A stretch of DNA of 64,000 nt from Yamagishiella unicocca (Eukaryota; Chlorophyta; Chlorophyceae; Chlamydomonadales; Volvocaceae). The notes under the pieces were generated by a model. The model was given only the letters and a program-made list of their open reading frames with translations. It searched no databases and was not told the origin of the DNA. Position numbers and translations under genes: made by a program. Each line of letters opens with the position of its first letter. Within the stretch, counting starts at the first letter, position 1. Below are positions 11,404-37,897 of the stretch, in pieces. The DNA lies in the NCBI GenBank assembly GCA_003116995.1, contig BDSL01000159.1, forward strand, positions 1 through 64,000. Direction: 5' to 3'.

Positions 11404-14400
11404 AAGAAAACGTTTTGGCCGGCATGGCTCATGGCTCGAGGGAGGAAACCAGGTATCCAGTTTTGCAGTTTTGTTTCAGGGTAGAACCCATCTGGGAAGG
11501 TGCCGCATTTTGGCCATTTTGGAGGCGGTGTCTCGGCGCGCGGCGTGCCGCGCGGCCCGCGGTTGCGAGTTGACGCGACCTTTTCGGCGACCCAGGGCGC
11601 TGATTCCACCATCACTGACATAGAAGGCCGACAGGAGGCGACCAGCGGCTGACAGAAGAGCGCTTGGGCGCTTGGGCGTGTTTCTAAGGGTTTTCAGAGG
11701 CCATGCTCTCGCCCCAGTGAGCATCGTTGGGAATGGGTTGGAACAACATATGAATGGGGGAGCATATGGATTGGTGGATGGGCGACAACATATTGTTTAC
11801 TTCAGTTGGGACACTTCGCCTATCGAAAGTTTACTTTCGCAGCCGCATAAGGGCCAATGTAGGTTGCCATTCACCGGCGTAGGCACTGCTGACGTCAGCG
11901 TCTGTATCGTGGGTTGGGGGATAATTTGCAATAGAACTAGAAGTGGGTGTTGTGTGGGCAGTGTGTGCGCAAATTGAGCTCTGGGTTGTCCCTTTTAACT
12001 TTATGTTGGAGGAGATTTGTCCCCAATGTTGGGAGGAACTGTTTCCAACGATGCTGTACCGTCTCGCAAGGGGCATGCTTTTGGCCTTCATTGCTGTGAG
12101 GACACTGCTGCGCTATGTAGACTGGGCGGAGGAAGGGCATGCCGAAGGTTGATGAGGAAATGCGCGTTCTACGGTGCTGTCCTAGCCTCGACGAGATAGC
12201 CACATGCTTTTGCCGCGGAGGGCAGCCGTGAGACAGCCATTCGTTGTCACGTGCAGGTGTGTTGGCGTTGTAGTATTTTGCGCGCTTTACAGAACCCTGA
12301 AGCAACTGTATGAGCACGTTAACACGTGATGCTCGGTCTGCGTACGGGCTCGAAGTGCCACAGGAATCCCTGCGAGATGGATTGTTAGCACGTGCTTCCA
12401 GACTACGGCATTCCGTCGACTATGGCATTCCGTCGTATGCCATCCCACAACCTCTCCGTTTGGGTGTCCTTGGTGCTGTGGCGGTTGAGGGCAGTTGTTG
12501 ATATTGTCAGAGGGGCGTTAATGGCAAATCGGGCTGCTATGCACCAGGCCGCAATGGTATGCAAACGAGGTAGCATAGCTATGTTCGATATCTATGTCTC
12601 TGCCATTTGGGCTTTGGTTGGGCACCCGACAGGGTTACAACAAAGGTGCCAACCCCTGGGGCGGCTACTGTAGGCACATCGCTAGGCACCCCTAGGCGTT
12701 CCTTTGTATTTCTGTCAGAACACGTTATCAATGCGTTGATTTGTCGTGCTTCATGACGTGCAGTTTACGGTGTTGGTTTTTTCTGGTTTTTATTCCGCAA
12801 GGGAGACAGACGGAAAAGGTATTGGAGATTGTGCAATTTTGCAAGCAGTTTGGCCGCGAGGTCATGGTGCGCATTTACGCAACCACTTTCACTCCAGGCT
12901 ATCTCACAGAGGCCATGCACAGCTGTCTGTCCGTCATGTTACTACCGGCCGTGCGAAGTGCTGCATCTGGGGTGTGGTGGTCCTGGCCGCCATTACTGCT
13001 ATGGCCGATTTATGGCCTTGAAGAGTGCGGGGGCTGGTGGCCCTCCTGTTGTCCCGGGGGTGGCTCTCCAGGATCGTGCTGCTTGGGGCTCTCCCAGAAG
13101 GGTTGGGCCATTGTGGGGCCTCGGCACCTTTTTTGCGTGCACTTTCCGGCCGCCTTGTGGGTGAGGGGCCGGATGACGTGTCTGTGGGGTCGTGATCGGC
13201 CCCGGCTGCGTGGGATCAGAATTGTCCCCTCCATTCTTTTTTTTCCGTGTCAGCGAGTGGTCGTATCCTGCTTGGGGCTCGTGGTTTCTGGGATGAGAGG
13301 CGCGCAGTCATTTCTGGTTGTATCATGGCGACGCTACAATGGTTCATCGGTTGCGGGTCTGCTAGGTGTGTTGACAGTCGGTTCGTGATAGGGGAGCATA
13401 TAGCGCAAGTATCCCCTGGCTGCTGGCTGCTGCTGTTTTTGCCTCTGGACTGTTGGCTGGTGTCGTGGTGGTTTGCCTGTGTTACGGTGCGGTTGGGTTT
13501 CTATCTCTTTTCGTCTCCTTCAGTGTCAGGCGATGTGCCCGATGGTTCTGCCTTTTTGCCTGAAACCCACTGTAACACGTACTTTTACCGGGAGCTTCAC
13601 TCGATACCGCGCAAACGTACATGTAGCAGCTTCAATGCTCACGTCCGTACATATCGTGCGACCCTGTATAGTTAGGAATCCAGCGCTGCCCGTTCGCCGT
13701 ACTACCGGGGCCCGCGTCAACCGCTAACCGCAGTATTAACTACCGCTGACGCGAATTGAAGGAACACTTGGAGCCATTCGGGAAGGGATTCGGGTATGCT
13801 CTCGTGTGGCGCATGGGTGAAGGCCCTGGTATGGCGTGCGGCGCACCTCCTTGTCGCTTGACGCAACAACTTTCCCGAGGCCCTTCCCGTTTAGGACTCG
13901 TGCGGATACGATTGAAGACAAAGTTGCAAGGAAGCGCGAAAGCCGATAGCTTTTAGGGGTAAACACAGAAGACGTAGCATGATTGTCTCGCTATACGGTT
14001 GTGGAGCTAGAGCCGAAAATGCCGCGAATGCTGCAGCTGGCTGCCAAGCCACCCTTGGGCATGGTCTATACATATATGTCGAGGTTCCTTTGGTATAGAT
14101 AATTCGATGCGTCCTGCACGGAAGTCAACCGTCTCAGCATGCACAGCACGCGCAAATGGCAAACGTTTGTAATGCGATTAGGCTACGACGCTACGTCCGC
14201 AAGCAAACTGTTTTGTGCTATATATTTTGTAATACGGCGCTGTGCACATAACTGTTTATTGCGTGCTAGGCGCGAAGGGCCGCTTGGCTTTTCCGCAAGC
14301 TCCGTTGACATTCCATGCAGCTTTAGCATCAACATGTAGTTAACATAGTAGAACAGGATGAGCCAAGTTTGCGCCTACCCACTGCGCTCGCAAGTAGCTG

Positions 14401-15275
14401 CGGCCCCTCGTGTAATGGCGCCGACGCACAAGGCAGGCGGAAGCACAGACGAACCGGTTGCACTGGTGAGCTGTGGACATCTGCCGTCTCATAGTCGCTT
14501 CAGCTTGATTAGGTACAAAATGCTCAGCAGCCCCTTAGCTCACTATCTGTAGGGCTTGATGCTGTTTTCATAGCGAATTCGTGGTATTCCTGGCGGGCAT
14601 TTTGCGCAAAAGAAGGGGTCAGCGCAAGACTATTGCAGGGCTTGCTCCAACGGGAAAACCCCTCCCGTTGCGCTCGTGAGCATCCTACAGCCCATAAACA
14701 TTCTATGCGCGCTTCTCACACACCAATTCCCAATGGTAATAGCGGATCCCCGGATGCTCACTTACCACCGGGGATCACTGGTGCGTGGGAGGCGCGCCTG
14801 GACCACCCTGCAGAACGTGGTCCTGCACCCAGAACTCCTGGCGCCGGGGGCAAATGGGTTCACGCGCACACATGAATACTACCAATCCCTCTGCAGCGCG
14901 CATGGGCGTGACCACTGTCCAGCCGCTGCTATTCCGTCTCGTCCCACATTTGCCCGCATGCGCTCAACCCTTCCGCCTTCGTCCTCACCTGGATGATGGT
15001 ATACGAGTGCAGGACACCGGCCAACAGAGGCCCGTCTCAGTGCTTGCGCTCGCGCTTGCGCTTGCGGAGGGGCAGGCCGGCTGTGACCCAATTTGCCGCA
15101 CAGGCCTTCATCGCGCAGAGGCGGAAGAAGCGCACGTGCAGACACGTGCGGCCATAGAGGAACCAACCCACATGAACACATGCCCACGCGCCCTTTCGCA
15201 TTGGCTTGGTCTCTGTGTCCCAGAAGCTGACGTGGCCGCGTCTCCGATTGCGTCCCCGCGCCATGCGCTGCGCAG
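11404..15275. other. Intergenic stretch between cyclase copy 1 and the methyltransferase
   Basis: No supported gene except possible 5' exons of the downstream methyltransferase. One open segment at about 14740-14900 (reading YHRGSLVRGRRAW and HPELLAPGANG) could be such an exon, but I cannot tie it to a family. The rest holds a dispersed element copy at 12930-13590 and short unsupported open frames. Confidence 0.5.
12930..13590 (+). mobile_element. Dispersed retroelement-like fragment, copy A
   Basis: The longest copy of the family in the window. Its 5' part (12960-13080: CTGGCCGCCATTACTGCTATGG, later GGGGGCTGGTGGCCCT and GGCTCTCCAGGAT) matches 28800-29010 in inverse orientation. Its 3' part (13533-13580: CAGTGTCAGGCGATG, CCCGATGGTTCT) matches the copies near 29.3, 59.6 and 61.1 kb. 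It ends ACCCACTGTAACACGTAC. No intact open frame. Confidence 0.7.
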
Positions 15276-27955
<12,680 letters not shown>

Positions 27956-28799
27956 GGAGGAGAGCAGCTGCAAGGTGTAGGGGAAGATGGTGGCAGTGGG
28001 TGACGAGCTCGGAAGGCGGGCAAGGGGGCAGGGCTGGCCTGCACCGGCGCACGAGCGGGAGACCTCGCAGGGGAGGCAAAGGTTGCCTGGAAGGCGGGGG
28101 GCGACAGTTCGTCCCAATGCAAATTTCGTATTTCATTGCTCGCGTTGTATATAGTATACTGCATACTGTTTTGTTGGGTTCGGATCGACTGGAAATGCGG
28201 CAACCTTGACTTGTTTCCATACGTCTTGCGTCCGGCTAATGTAGCGTAGTGGCCTGATTGATGGCTTTACGTTATATGGGGGCATAAGGAAAATGCGCGC
28301 CGACCGCCGTACCGGGCGCCCAATGACGTGGGCTGTGGTTGCAGTCATGATGCTTGGTTTATCTTGATGCGGCTGCCGCCTCCCAGCAGGGGATGTTCGA
28401 TTTATTCTTCCTCTTGGCACGCCGCCAGAACTACCTTGGCAGGGGAAGGGCGTGCGAAATGCTTGTGCTGCCCACTTTCGTCTATGATTGTCCATTATTC
28501 TCTTCACGACTGCATTTGCCGCATCCCGCTACACGCTATGCGTGTGCCGCCTCCGCTACGATTGTGACGGGGTTGGCCGTGTGTAGGGTATTCGCGCGTT
28601 TTCCGTTAGCATCTGTCCGCCTGTCGAAAAGGCATAAACAGCGGCAAATGGGCACCCAGTTCGTGTCACACAGCACCTTAGTGGTGCGTAGCCATTTCTA
28701 TGGAGCGCGCAAGGGTAACACTGCACCTCGGAGTTCTGGTCGTACTCCGGCATTCCGTCTGGGTGCACAACCCCACTCGCTGCAGTAGTTACTTGTTAA

Positions 28800-29010
28800 G
28801 TGGGCTCAACCCCCGGCGGATTGCACATTGCACACATTCCTGGAGATAAAGCCCAGGGACAACAAGGGCCATCAGCCCCCGGCCTCTCAAAGGCTGCAGC
28901 CATAAACAGACGACCAATCTCCCCATGGCAGTAACGGCTGCCAGATAAACAGGGTGAAGGGGAAGAACGCTGGATGCACCCCCAGGTAGGTGCAGAGACA
29001 GTAACCCACG
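28800..29010 (-). mobile_element. Dispersed retroelement-like fragment, copy B1
   Basis: The reverse complement aligns with 12960-13080 of copy A: GCCGTTACTGCCATGG, GGGGGCTGATGGCCCT and TATCTCCAGGA correspond segment by segment, with small gaps. The conserved tail is not adjacent, so this is an internal fragment. Confidence 0.6.
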
Positions 29011-29319
29011 GAGGCCGGCGTCTCCTGGGCCAGCATTAATTGATGTGCTCAACCAGCCCAGCGCGCCCGCACATGTTCTTGAAGTGCCAGGGCTCCAATA
29101 AACCGAATGATGGGTGTCCTGACAGAAGCTGTCAAGGAACGCCTTTGGCCCGAGGTTCCCTAGTTGCCGTCTGGCTGCGACCAGGTGATTCGTCCTCGTG
29201 TGGCTACTTTGTCTTCGGGAGAAGAGGGGGAAAGGGGAAGCCACGACACCACAACCCAGCCGTCTGTGTAGCAGAACAGAAACGGCACACGCCCAAAAAG
29301 GTAATGCTTGCGCTTTTTG

Positions 29320-29440
29320 TTGTAACGGTTACAGTGGGTTCCAGACCAAGAGGTAGAACCATCGGGCGCATCGCCTGACACTGAACAAGACGGAGGAAAC
29401 AAATACCGACATGCACCGAAACAAAGGCAAACCACCAGAA
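29320..29440 (-). mobile_element. Dispersed retroelement-like fragment, copy B2 (tail)
   Basis: The reverse complement reads GTTTCCTCCGTCTTGTTCAG, then TGTCAGGCGATGCGCCCGAT, and ends GGAACCCACTGTAACCGTTA followed by CAACAA. It is nearly identical to 59555-59655. Confidence 0.75.
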
Positions 29441-30842
29441 CGCTTTGTGTGCGTTTGTTACATTCTCGTATTTGTACGTGCGACAGGAAATGTCTCTCTG
29501 GACGCCAACGTTGGTATGGCAGTCCATGTCCCAGGATGCCCCAAACACTGTTCAACGCTCCCGCTCGCATACCTTTCTCTCCCAAATTCTATGAACCGCG
29601 TCTCTCCGAGCTCTTGCTGTCAGGCACGAACGCGGAGCTCTTGCAGGCAAGAAACGCACGACGGGGCCGCTTATCGTTGCGTAAGCGTAACCTTCTTGAG
29701 AGTGTTCATGTTCTCCCTCACTCGCGAGTGACACCAACCGCAGTACATAACCAACTCCATTTTCCCTCCCAGGACCTTCCAATATCATACCGGTAATCCA
29801 CAGTTCAATGAGTACTATATTATGGAAGCGCACAACAGGATATTGAGCTCAACAACCGACGAAACGTTTACTTCTAGAGCATTACTGCATTATCGCTATA
29901 GAAGTAAAGTCGGGCGAGCCCCCTCCCTCGCTACCAATACCACCAAAGCTCCCGAATAGGGTATACGTATCGAACACAATACCCTATCATCCTCATCATC
30001 ATACTCCATTTAACTCCTGTTCGCACACACATGTACAAGGCCCGTCCAGACCGATAGGAAGGTGACACCGATCATTCCCCGGCTTGAACGCGCACGACAA
30101 GTCACGGCGCAGTGGCAGCCACTTGCGCTTGTCGTGCTTCGCATCCCTATGGTTATAAGTTTCCCTTTAATACACCGGCTGCCGTACGCTAACATCGAAA
30201 TATATCCCACCGATACCCTGGATCGTGCAAAATTGCGCCACACAGCACTCACGACCCAACGAAGGCCGTCCCCGGCGCCGGTTGCATGGGAATTCTCAGC
30301 TGCACCCGGACACGTGCGGCCGGCAGACGGAGTAGATTGCCATCGGAATAAATCGCCGCCCCCCTGCCCACGATTCTTCGCCCCCATGGCCCGTTATTCC
30401 GCTCGCTGGGTACCACATAGCCGAGGGAGCGAAGCGCCTCTCGCTCTGGCAAAAGGCCCGGCGTAACAAAAACGATGGCAAACCAGCGGGCGGCTGGCTC
30501 TTCTTGTGAGCAACCGGTGTTCAAGGCCTTCGGACTCTTATCGCTCTCACTTTCGCAACCCCGACCCCATCCTGACATTCATATCTTCGCTTTTCCTTTC
30601 TATTTTCGTTTGGGCAGAACTAGGGCGTTCACGTCCCCATCCTAGAGACATGCCAGACGCCCAACGAAAACCACAAAACTGAAGGCGGCGACAGACCCAC
30701 TGGGATCCCCCAACACTACTTTCCTCACGCATAAGCATTTGAGGCGCTCAGCCCCGCACACTCGTCGCATCGATTTTTCACGCAGTCACGTGCCATGAAC
30801 AAGTTACATCACACGCCAGAAACAAACTACCCGGCCTCATTA

Positions 30843-30925
30843 TCGCCAAAATCCACCAAACTACCCGGCATCATTGTCGCCGAAATCCACCAAACTATAC
30901 GGCATCATTGTCGCCGAAATCCACG
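30843..30925. repeat. 35-bp tandem repeat overlapping the end of cyclase copy 2
   Basis: Two to three imperfect units of CATCATTGTCGCCGAAATCC plus ACCAAACTA. The stop codon of cyclase copy 2 (30895-30897) and its last residues (DFGDNDAV) lie inside the repeat. Confidence 0.8.
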
Positions 30926-33900
30926 CGCAACGATAGCACGCGCGAAGGGTGAGTGGCTGCCTGCTGCCTGTCCTCCACCCAAAACGTCTCCATGGGCCTG
31001 GCGGAATGGGGTAGGGTGGCGAGTCAATGGGATTCGATGAGATGGGAGGCAAAGTCGGAGGGCGGGTGGGTGGCCGTGCTGTCCGCAGGAGGAGCTCAGG
31101 ACCCGCAGCGGCTGCACCAGCCGCTCGTGCAAGGACGTTTCTGAGACCGAATGGTAAAAGATACCTGATTGCCACATCCCCCCTTACCCGAAAAATGTTC
31201 ATCATAAGCAACCACTGCCCGAAACAAGTACGCCCTTAGCAACCACTACCCGAACCAACTATGCCAGTACCCAGTCCTCATCCCGCCCCGTGCCTCTCCC
31301 TCCCCCGCCCGCCTCACCCCTTGCCCTTGATCTGCCTGACGCCCCTGCTCACGACCTCCGCGCCGTCGGGCCACTGCTCCCGCAGCAGCGCCGCGAAGGC
31401 CGCACTGCAGTTCACCCTGTCCGCCAGGCTGTTGTGCTCCATGCGCGCCGCCGTGTTGACGGCGTCCCCGAACAGGCAGTAGCGCCGGTTGAGTGTACCC
31501 ACCACGCTGCCCACCACGGGCCCGCAGTGCAGACCCACACGCACGTGCACGAAGCCCAGATCCGGCCGGTCGGGGTGCACGGGCAGTGTGTTGGCCGCAT
31601 GTACGGCAGCAAACGCGAATTGCGTCATGAGACGCGCGTGGGACTCCGGCTGCGGCCAGCGCAGGTTGCCCACAGCCAGGTACGCGTCACCCACCGTCTC
31701 CACCTGGGGGGGGCGCGGGGGGAGGGCAGGGTGGCAGGAATTGTACGGCAAGGCAGGCAGGGGCGGTCGTGGGCGGGGCGGTAGGGGAGAGAGGAGTGGA
31801 AGAACCAAGCAAGGGTTTGACGCCAGGAGTGCTGTATGCGTACCTTGAACAGATCGAGATCCCGGATAATGTTGTCGAAGCGCGAGTACAGGCGGTGCAC
31901 CAGATCCATCACCTCACCCGGCTGCAGCTGGCCGCACAAGTCAGTGTAGCCGACCTGAGGACAGCAGGAGGACGCGAGAGGGGAGTGAGGGAATGCGGTG
32001 GGGCGCTGGAGCAGAGACATCCGACTCAGACAAGGCACGTCGTCACAGGAGGGAGCCACCAGCGCTCGCGTTGCTGCGAGGGTTCACCCCTGCACGGCTC
32101 TGCACCCTAACCACTAGTTGCCGTGCAAGTCTCTACGGCGGCGTGTATGCGTGGTTTCGGCGGAAGCCGCGGCGTCGCGTCTTACCACGTCCGAGAAGAA
32201 GATGGAGACGCACTCGTAGCGCTCGGGCTGGACGGTCTCCCCCGCCTGCAGCGCCCTGGCAACCTGAAAGGAGACACAGTGGGCTGTCAGGACAAGCCGC
32301 CGGAGCGTTGAGGCATGGATGACCTGACCCGGCAACAGGTAGTCGACACGGGACCAAGACGACTGAGGTGCATCTATATACCACGCCACAGGACCAGGCC
32401 GACTGAGGTGCATCTACATAACACGACATGCCGGCCCAGGGCGGGGCGTCCGGGCAAGGCTTTCCTCAGCCCCGTTGACACGGTTCCTGGATGAGCTGCA
32501 ATGCGTGGCGTGAGCTCAAAGCAGCTCAGGAGCCATGAACTGAACCCGTCCCCACCTTTGGCGGGAAGATCTCGTAGATGAGGTCATCAGGGGTGAGCGT
32601 GACCAGGTTGGGGCGCGCACTGCCGGAGGAATGGGGCCCACACATGCAGGAGGCGAGCTGGCTTCGCGGCGGGCCACACACACAAGCGCACCATGGTTCC
32701 ATCATCCTCAACATACCCCACACACCGTCACCACCTGCGGGTGTCGAGATGTGAAACACGCCCCATGCCCATCTCCACCCTCGCAGGGCATGCGCTTGCA
32801 CTAGAGTGATCAGGGGGCATACAAGCGGTACACGGAGAGAGAGAGAGAGCGGCGGGCGAGGAGCCGCTCTGCGCTGCTGCACCCCGCCCCGACCTACCCT
32901 CGCACGTGGTCCTGCTTGGTGACGGACGCGGCGCTCCGACAGACGGCCAGCGGGTGGGCCCCCCGGAGGCGCACGCTGGAGACGGATCGCAGCTGCAGGT
33001 CCAGGGCCATATCGCAGCCCGCCGTGGCGGACGCGACCCGCTCCATCCCGCCGTACACCGCCGCCGCCAGGGAGTTCCGCTTGCCGCACCGCCGCATCGT
33101 GCCAGAGCCGGCCAGCGCCGGGACGACCTCCTGCTCCAGGGCGCGCGCAATGACTGGGAACGTGAGCCCCACGTCACGCTGCAGGCACGCCCTCGCCAGG
33201 TCACCCAGCGGGGAGCACACGTCGTCTAGCTCGCCCAGCGCGGCCTCCAGCTCCTCCTCGTCAATCGGCATGGGCGTGCCTAGCGACGCCGGCGTCGCCA
33301 CCGGAGCCCCCACAATCGGCTCGCCGTCAGGCCCAATCCCCTGACTGAAGCGCACGGCGAACCGGAGCCGGCCCGAATCCGCGGGCGAAGTCGCCATGAA
33401 TATTTTGCACAGCAGGAGCCCGAACTCGTACACGTCCTGCTCCTTACTGGGCGTGTACTGGGGAGCGGGCAAAGCGAATCCGTGGCGACCTGACGAGGGC
33501 AGTGGGCTCTCCGCGACGACCTGGAAGCCGCTGCTGTTATTGCCCACGACGATGCCGGCTGGAACGGGGCCGCAAACGCGGTACAGCTTCGACTCGTCGG
33601 TGGTCGCCATCGAGACCGCGAAGGGCATCACCGCCGTAGACGCCCCAGGCAGGCCTGCCTCCGCCGGCTGCGACGGGGGCAACGGACGGGCCGCCGCTGC
33701 CGTCGTTTGGCTCTGCTGCACCTGCACCGCGGACGTGCGGCTCCCCCAGGCGCTCATGGAGCGGCGGCGGAGGCGGACAGGGTCGGCCGTGTAGTCTGGG
33801 TCCAGGTTCCGGAGCCGCAGGAACAGGTGCGGGTTGAAGTGCTTGTCGATGATGATGCGAGAAGCTTCAATGGGCCCCGCGACGATTGTCGGCTCCTGCG

Positions 33901-36900
33901 AGGGCACCGGTGCCGAGCAGCAACACGGTGTGAGGGTCTCAATAGTGTTGGGAGATGTTTGGTGCTCACCCATAGGGAGCTGAATGCGCTGTGCGGCAGG
34001 CGGGCATATCGTCCCGCACATGCATCGCCAGGTCACGACGGTGAGTATCAGGACCGCCACCTGCTCGTCCGTCGTACGAGGGCAGCGCTTCCACACGTAA
34101 ACGTGTTATCGGATGCGATGTACCGGTGCTATGCGCTACGCTAGTTGCTGACCACGTATGAGGGCCCAACGAGGCTAAGCAATGCGGCTAAACAATGCGG
34201 CTAAACAATGCGGCGAAGCAATGCGGCTAAACAATGCGGCGAGGCCCATGTCGCAACCACCGTGCTCAGTCCGGTAAACCTCAACGTGATGGGAGGACGC
34301 AACGCATTCAGCAATCAAGCCCCATGTGGGTCATGCGCCCGGTCAGCTGCTCGGCCCTGCGCCTGCATGTGTCCTGCCCGCCCAGTCGCGCCCACCTGCG
34401 CGTGCAGGTACGCGAGGCCCTCCGCGACACCATGTGCGATGTTGGCTTTCGTCAGGAGCGGCAGCGGCACGGTCTCGTTCTCGAGCAGCCGCTCCAGGTT
34501 ATCAAACTCGTGCCACTGCCGCACCACCACCGGCACCGTGCCACCGCCCTTCACCAACCCAGGCCACTCCCACACGATGCCCAGGGTGGGGCACATGCGG
34601 GGGTGCTGCAGGCGTACGGCACGCCAAACCATAGCTGCACGCACGGTACATTTGGGCGAGGAAGGGCCGGCAAGGTAAGGAAGCCAATGCACGAGCTGCA
34701 GCAGGAGGATCACTCACTCACTCACACGCCCATTCACATTTCCGGGCCAGTGGGAACACACTTGTACGCTTCACGACCCTCTACTGCGCAACAACACGAC
34801 GCGCCCGTGCTGTTGGCAAGGTGGGGGCTACCACGGCTCGGCGCCCCTTGACTGTCCCTCCGTGCGCACCTAGGATCTGGCGTCGGCTCCGCTGGGTCAA
34901 GGTGCCGTACGGGTTGGAACGGGCAGCTCCGGGCAGCATACCGTTCGACGTCCTCGGAAGCCCACTCTCCGTCTGCTTGCGGAAACCATTCTCTGACTGC
35001 TTCCGGAAGCCACCTCTGTCCGACAGCGGAGGCTCAATAGTGCGCTCGGTGCCGCCATGGCTGCTAGGCTGCTCAACAGTGCGCTCAGTGGCGCCGTGGC
35101 TGCTAGGCTGCTGGCAGTCGATGGACGTCTTGCTGTGCTGCAGGCGCTGAATAGTGGAGCGCATTTCGTGCATGCCAGGGAAGGACCGCCGCTCTACGTG
35201 CCTGGGGGATTCCCTACATACACGACGAGCGCCAAGACGAGCGACCCTTCCTATCAGAATAACTGGCAGTGCCGCACTGAAGCGCATGCACAACAACCCT
35301 AGTAATCCTACAGCGTGCTTAAAGACTGCACGCGGTGGGCGCACGCAACTCGACTGAGCGGGCCGAATGTGCACCTGGATACACCGTAACGACGCGTGTG
35401 CAGCTAAGCTAGGTCGGTCGCCGCCTGCTAGGTCGGTCGCTGTCTACATGTTTTGGTACAGGTTGCCCGTGCGCTTGGGACTAGGACAGCAAACAAAGGG
35501 CCAGGAACACAACGGCTACTATAGGGCGGGGCAGGGTTGGTGCGACCGCCTGCTGCGCGACCATGTTGCATGCGCGGTCAACGACACGTACCTCTCTTCA
35601 AACATTATGCCCGATGGAGAGACCTGCAAGGGTTCCATCCAAAAGGAGGTGAATGCTGGATACGTTTGGGAACGCAGGTCCAGAACACAATACACGAATT
35701 TACATGTGACACAATATCTGCCGACCCGCCTCACCCCGTTCACAGTTTGCCGCAGCACCCTCGCCGGGCCGCCCGGCAGCAGCTCAATCGCCACCACCAG
35801 CTTCACGCGTGTGCCCCTGTACACGCCCTCTCCCGGCTCGGAGGTGCCGTCCGCGTTGAGGATGGGCGCAATGTCCACCTGCGGGGTTGTTGCCACCAAC
35901 CAACCAACAACCAACAGTCGTCAGTCCCCAATGCGCGGAGACAGTGACCTGCACATCGGCACCAGCACAATGGCACGGTCGCCCATCCCCGCCCGCTTTG
36001 GTTTCCGCGATTCGCTCCCGGGTCGGGGGTCCGGTGGCTGTTGAGGTGGTGGCCCCTCTGCCTTGTCCCCCACCTGTATGTCCTCCGTGTTTATCTCCAC
36101 CCTCGTGGCCTCGTGCAGGTGCGGTGCGAGTCGCCTCCTGCACACCAGCACCCCCAGCACCAGGCACACCGCCCCAGTGGCGCACAGCAGCGTGATGATG
36201 CTGATGCCGCCGGCAGTGGCGGACCACGGCTTCACGGCTGCCGCAGGCAAGGGTATGGGCATCACGAGGGCCTTATCCGCCACGTCCAGCGGCAGTACCG
36301 CAACGAGGTTGCCGGACAACACCTGTACGGCAGCGGCGCGTCGTGGGCGGCGTCAGGCGGCCAGCCAAGCATTGCCGTCGGCCGTGCATCGTCCCATCAA
36401 TTCGGCGGCCGCCGCTAGGGCAGCGCGCTGATCGCACCTGGGTGACCACCGCCGGATGATAGATGTTCTGCCGGTATGCGTTGAATCCGACGGGCCCGAA
36501 GAACGTGTCCATGTTAATGGTGCTCAACACGTATCTCATGGCAGCACTGCCCGTGCCGCTGGGTATGGCGACGAAACGGTGTGCGGCATCAAAACACGAC
36601 AGCGCCCCCTCCTGCCACATGAAGCTGTCAGCCGCGTCGACGGCGGGTAGGCGGCCCAGGTCGCACAGCGCTATCACCCGCTGCAGAGCGGTCAACAGCA
36701 CGTAGCCGCTGGTGGTGGCGGCGGCGCTGAAGTACGACGCCGGTGTGCCAGTGGCGGCTGCGAAGGCGCTCGCGTACTGTGCGGCGGTGCCAAACTCCGG
36801 GTCAGCGTACGGCAGGCTGGGCATCCACTGTACGGTGGTGAGGGCGTACTCTCCTCGGCCGTCCAGGTAGCTGAGGAAGTCGTCGACGTTGCCCCAGGAA

Positions 36901-37897
36901 GCCAGCCACACGGCGGACAGCCGGTGGCCCCGGCCGCCGAGCTTGTGGACCAGCAGCGAAGTGCGGTTCATCTCGTCACACGCGATCAGCACGTCCGCAC
37001 CGGCCGCAGCCACACGGGCGCCTGCGGTGGAGGAGCGGGGGATAGGCAGGGGGAAGGGCCAAGACCGCGTAAGAGGAGGCGGGAAGACACGGTGGCGGCG
37101 CGCTCGCCTTCAAATGTGTCTTTACTCACGCCTCCGGCCCGTCCCTGCAGGGTAAGCAACCCGGACCTCACAGCATCCGTCTTTTCGAGCCAGACATCAT
37201 TTGGGCGTTACATCCTATCAGCAACAGGTTAGCCCCTTTCCCCCTCAATACCATTCAACTTGCTACCCCCCCGCCCCTCGTGACTCACTCATTTCTTCCC
37301 AAAATGCCGGCACCTCCGCCTCGTTCGCCGTGTAGTTGACCGCCAGCACGCCGCCGAAGCCCGGTCGCAGCTCCCCCAGCGACGGCAGCTGGTCCATCGC
37401 GCCCTCGCACAGCTGCGTGTGCAGCAGCGAGTCCCTCGTGTACACCACTGCAACCCGCTTCATGCCCCGGAGTGCAATGGTGCGAAGCACAGCGCCCATG
37501 TACAGACTGGCGGGGGTGAACAAACCGAACACGTGGGACAGATCCATCCGGAAGACCGAGTCACGCGCCGCACAGCAGTGCAGCAACAGTCGCGATGCTT
37601 CGTCCGCCTGCATGGCGTCCTGCAGCGCGTTGATGCCGTTGCCGCCGAGCAGCATATGTACGGGCGGCTCGGTAACGGCGCCAGTTGTTGCGTCTGGCGG
37701 CGTGCCGCTGATGAGGGAGGCCATGGCTGTAGCCCGACCCTCCTCGGTGCAGTTGTGGGAGACCAGCCGCAGCTGCATCTGCAGGAGGTACTCGCGCCCA
37801 GTGGCGTCCGCGACTAGCTGGGGTGGGCGCCGGGCCAGCCAATCGAAGAAGTAACGATAGCCAAGAGATGTTTCATCGTAAAGGGGCGCGCAGGGGC
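30895..37897 (-). CDS. Receptor-type guanylyl cyclase, copy 2 (inverted; first exon not found)
   Basis: Paralogue of the gene at 3712-11403 in opposite orientation. Exons in transcript order: 37897-37289, 37021-36438, 36322-36074 (donor uncertain), 35878-35735, 34695-34396, 33895-32898, 32619-32556, 32263-32186, 31954-31844, 31703-31318, 30997-30895. Most exon lengths are identical to copy 1 (609, 584, 300, 64, 78, 111, 386), so splicing is conserved. The ectodomain differs at few positions, for example ACDEMNRTSLL for ACDEMNRTSRL. The kinase-homology domain again lacks HRD (IVAGPIE) and the cyclase keeps KVETVGDAY and RYCLFGD. The linker between kinase-homology and cyclase domains has diverged most (998 versus 986 nt). 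The tail after KGKGPMETFWVED is short and unlike copy 1. I find no signal-peptide exon upstream of 37897: homology with copy 1 fades within intron 1, so secretion is uncertain. Confidence 0.85.
34185..34250. repeat. Short tandem repeat in a cyclase copy 2 intron
   Basis: Repeats of AACAATGCGGCTAA and AGCAATGCGGC in the intron between 33895 and 34396. Copy 1 has no counterpart in the matching intron (8023-8186). Confidence 0.8.

Larger units (their letters stand above)
27956..30894. other. Intergenic stretch between the methyltransferase and cyclase copy 2
   Basis: No supported gene. It contains inverse-orientation fragments of the dispersed element at 28800-29010 and 29320-29440, and short tandem repeats running into the end of cyclase copy 2. 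The remainder shows no family I recognise. Confidence 0.6.
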
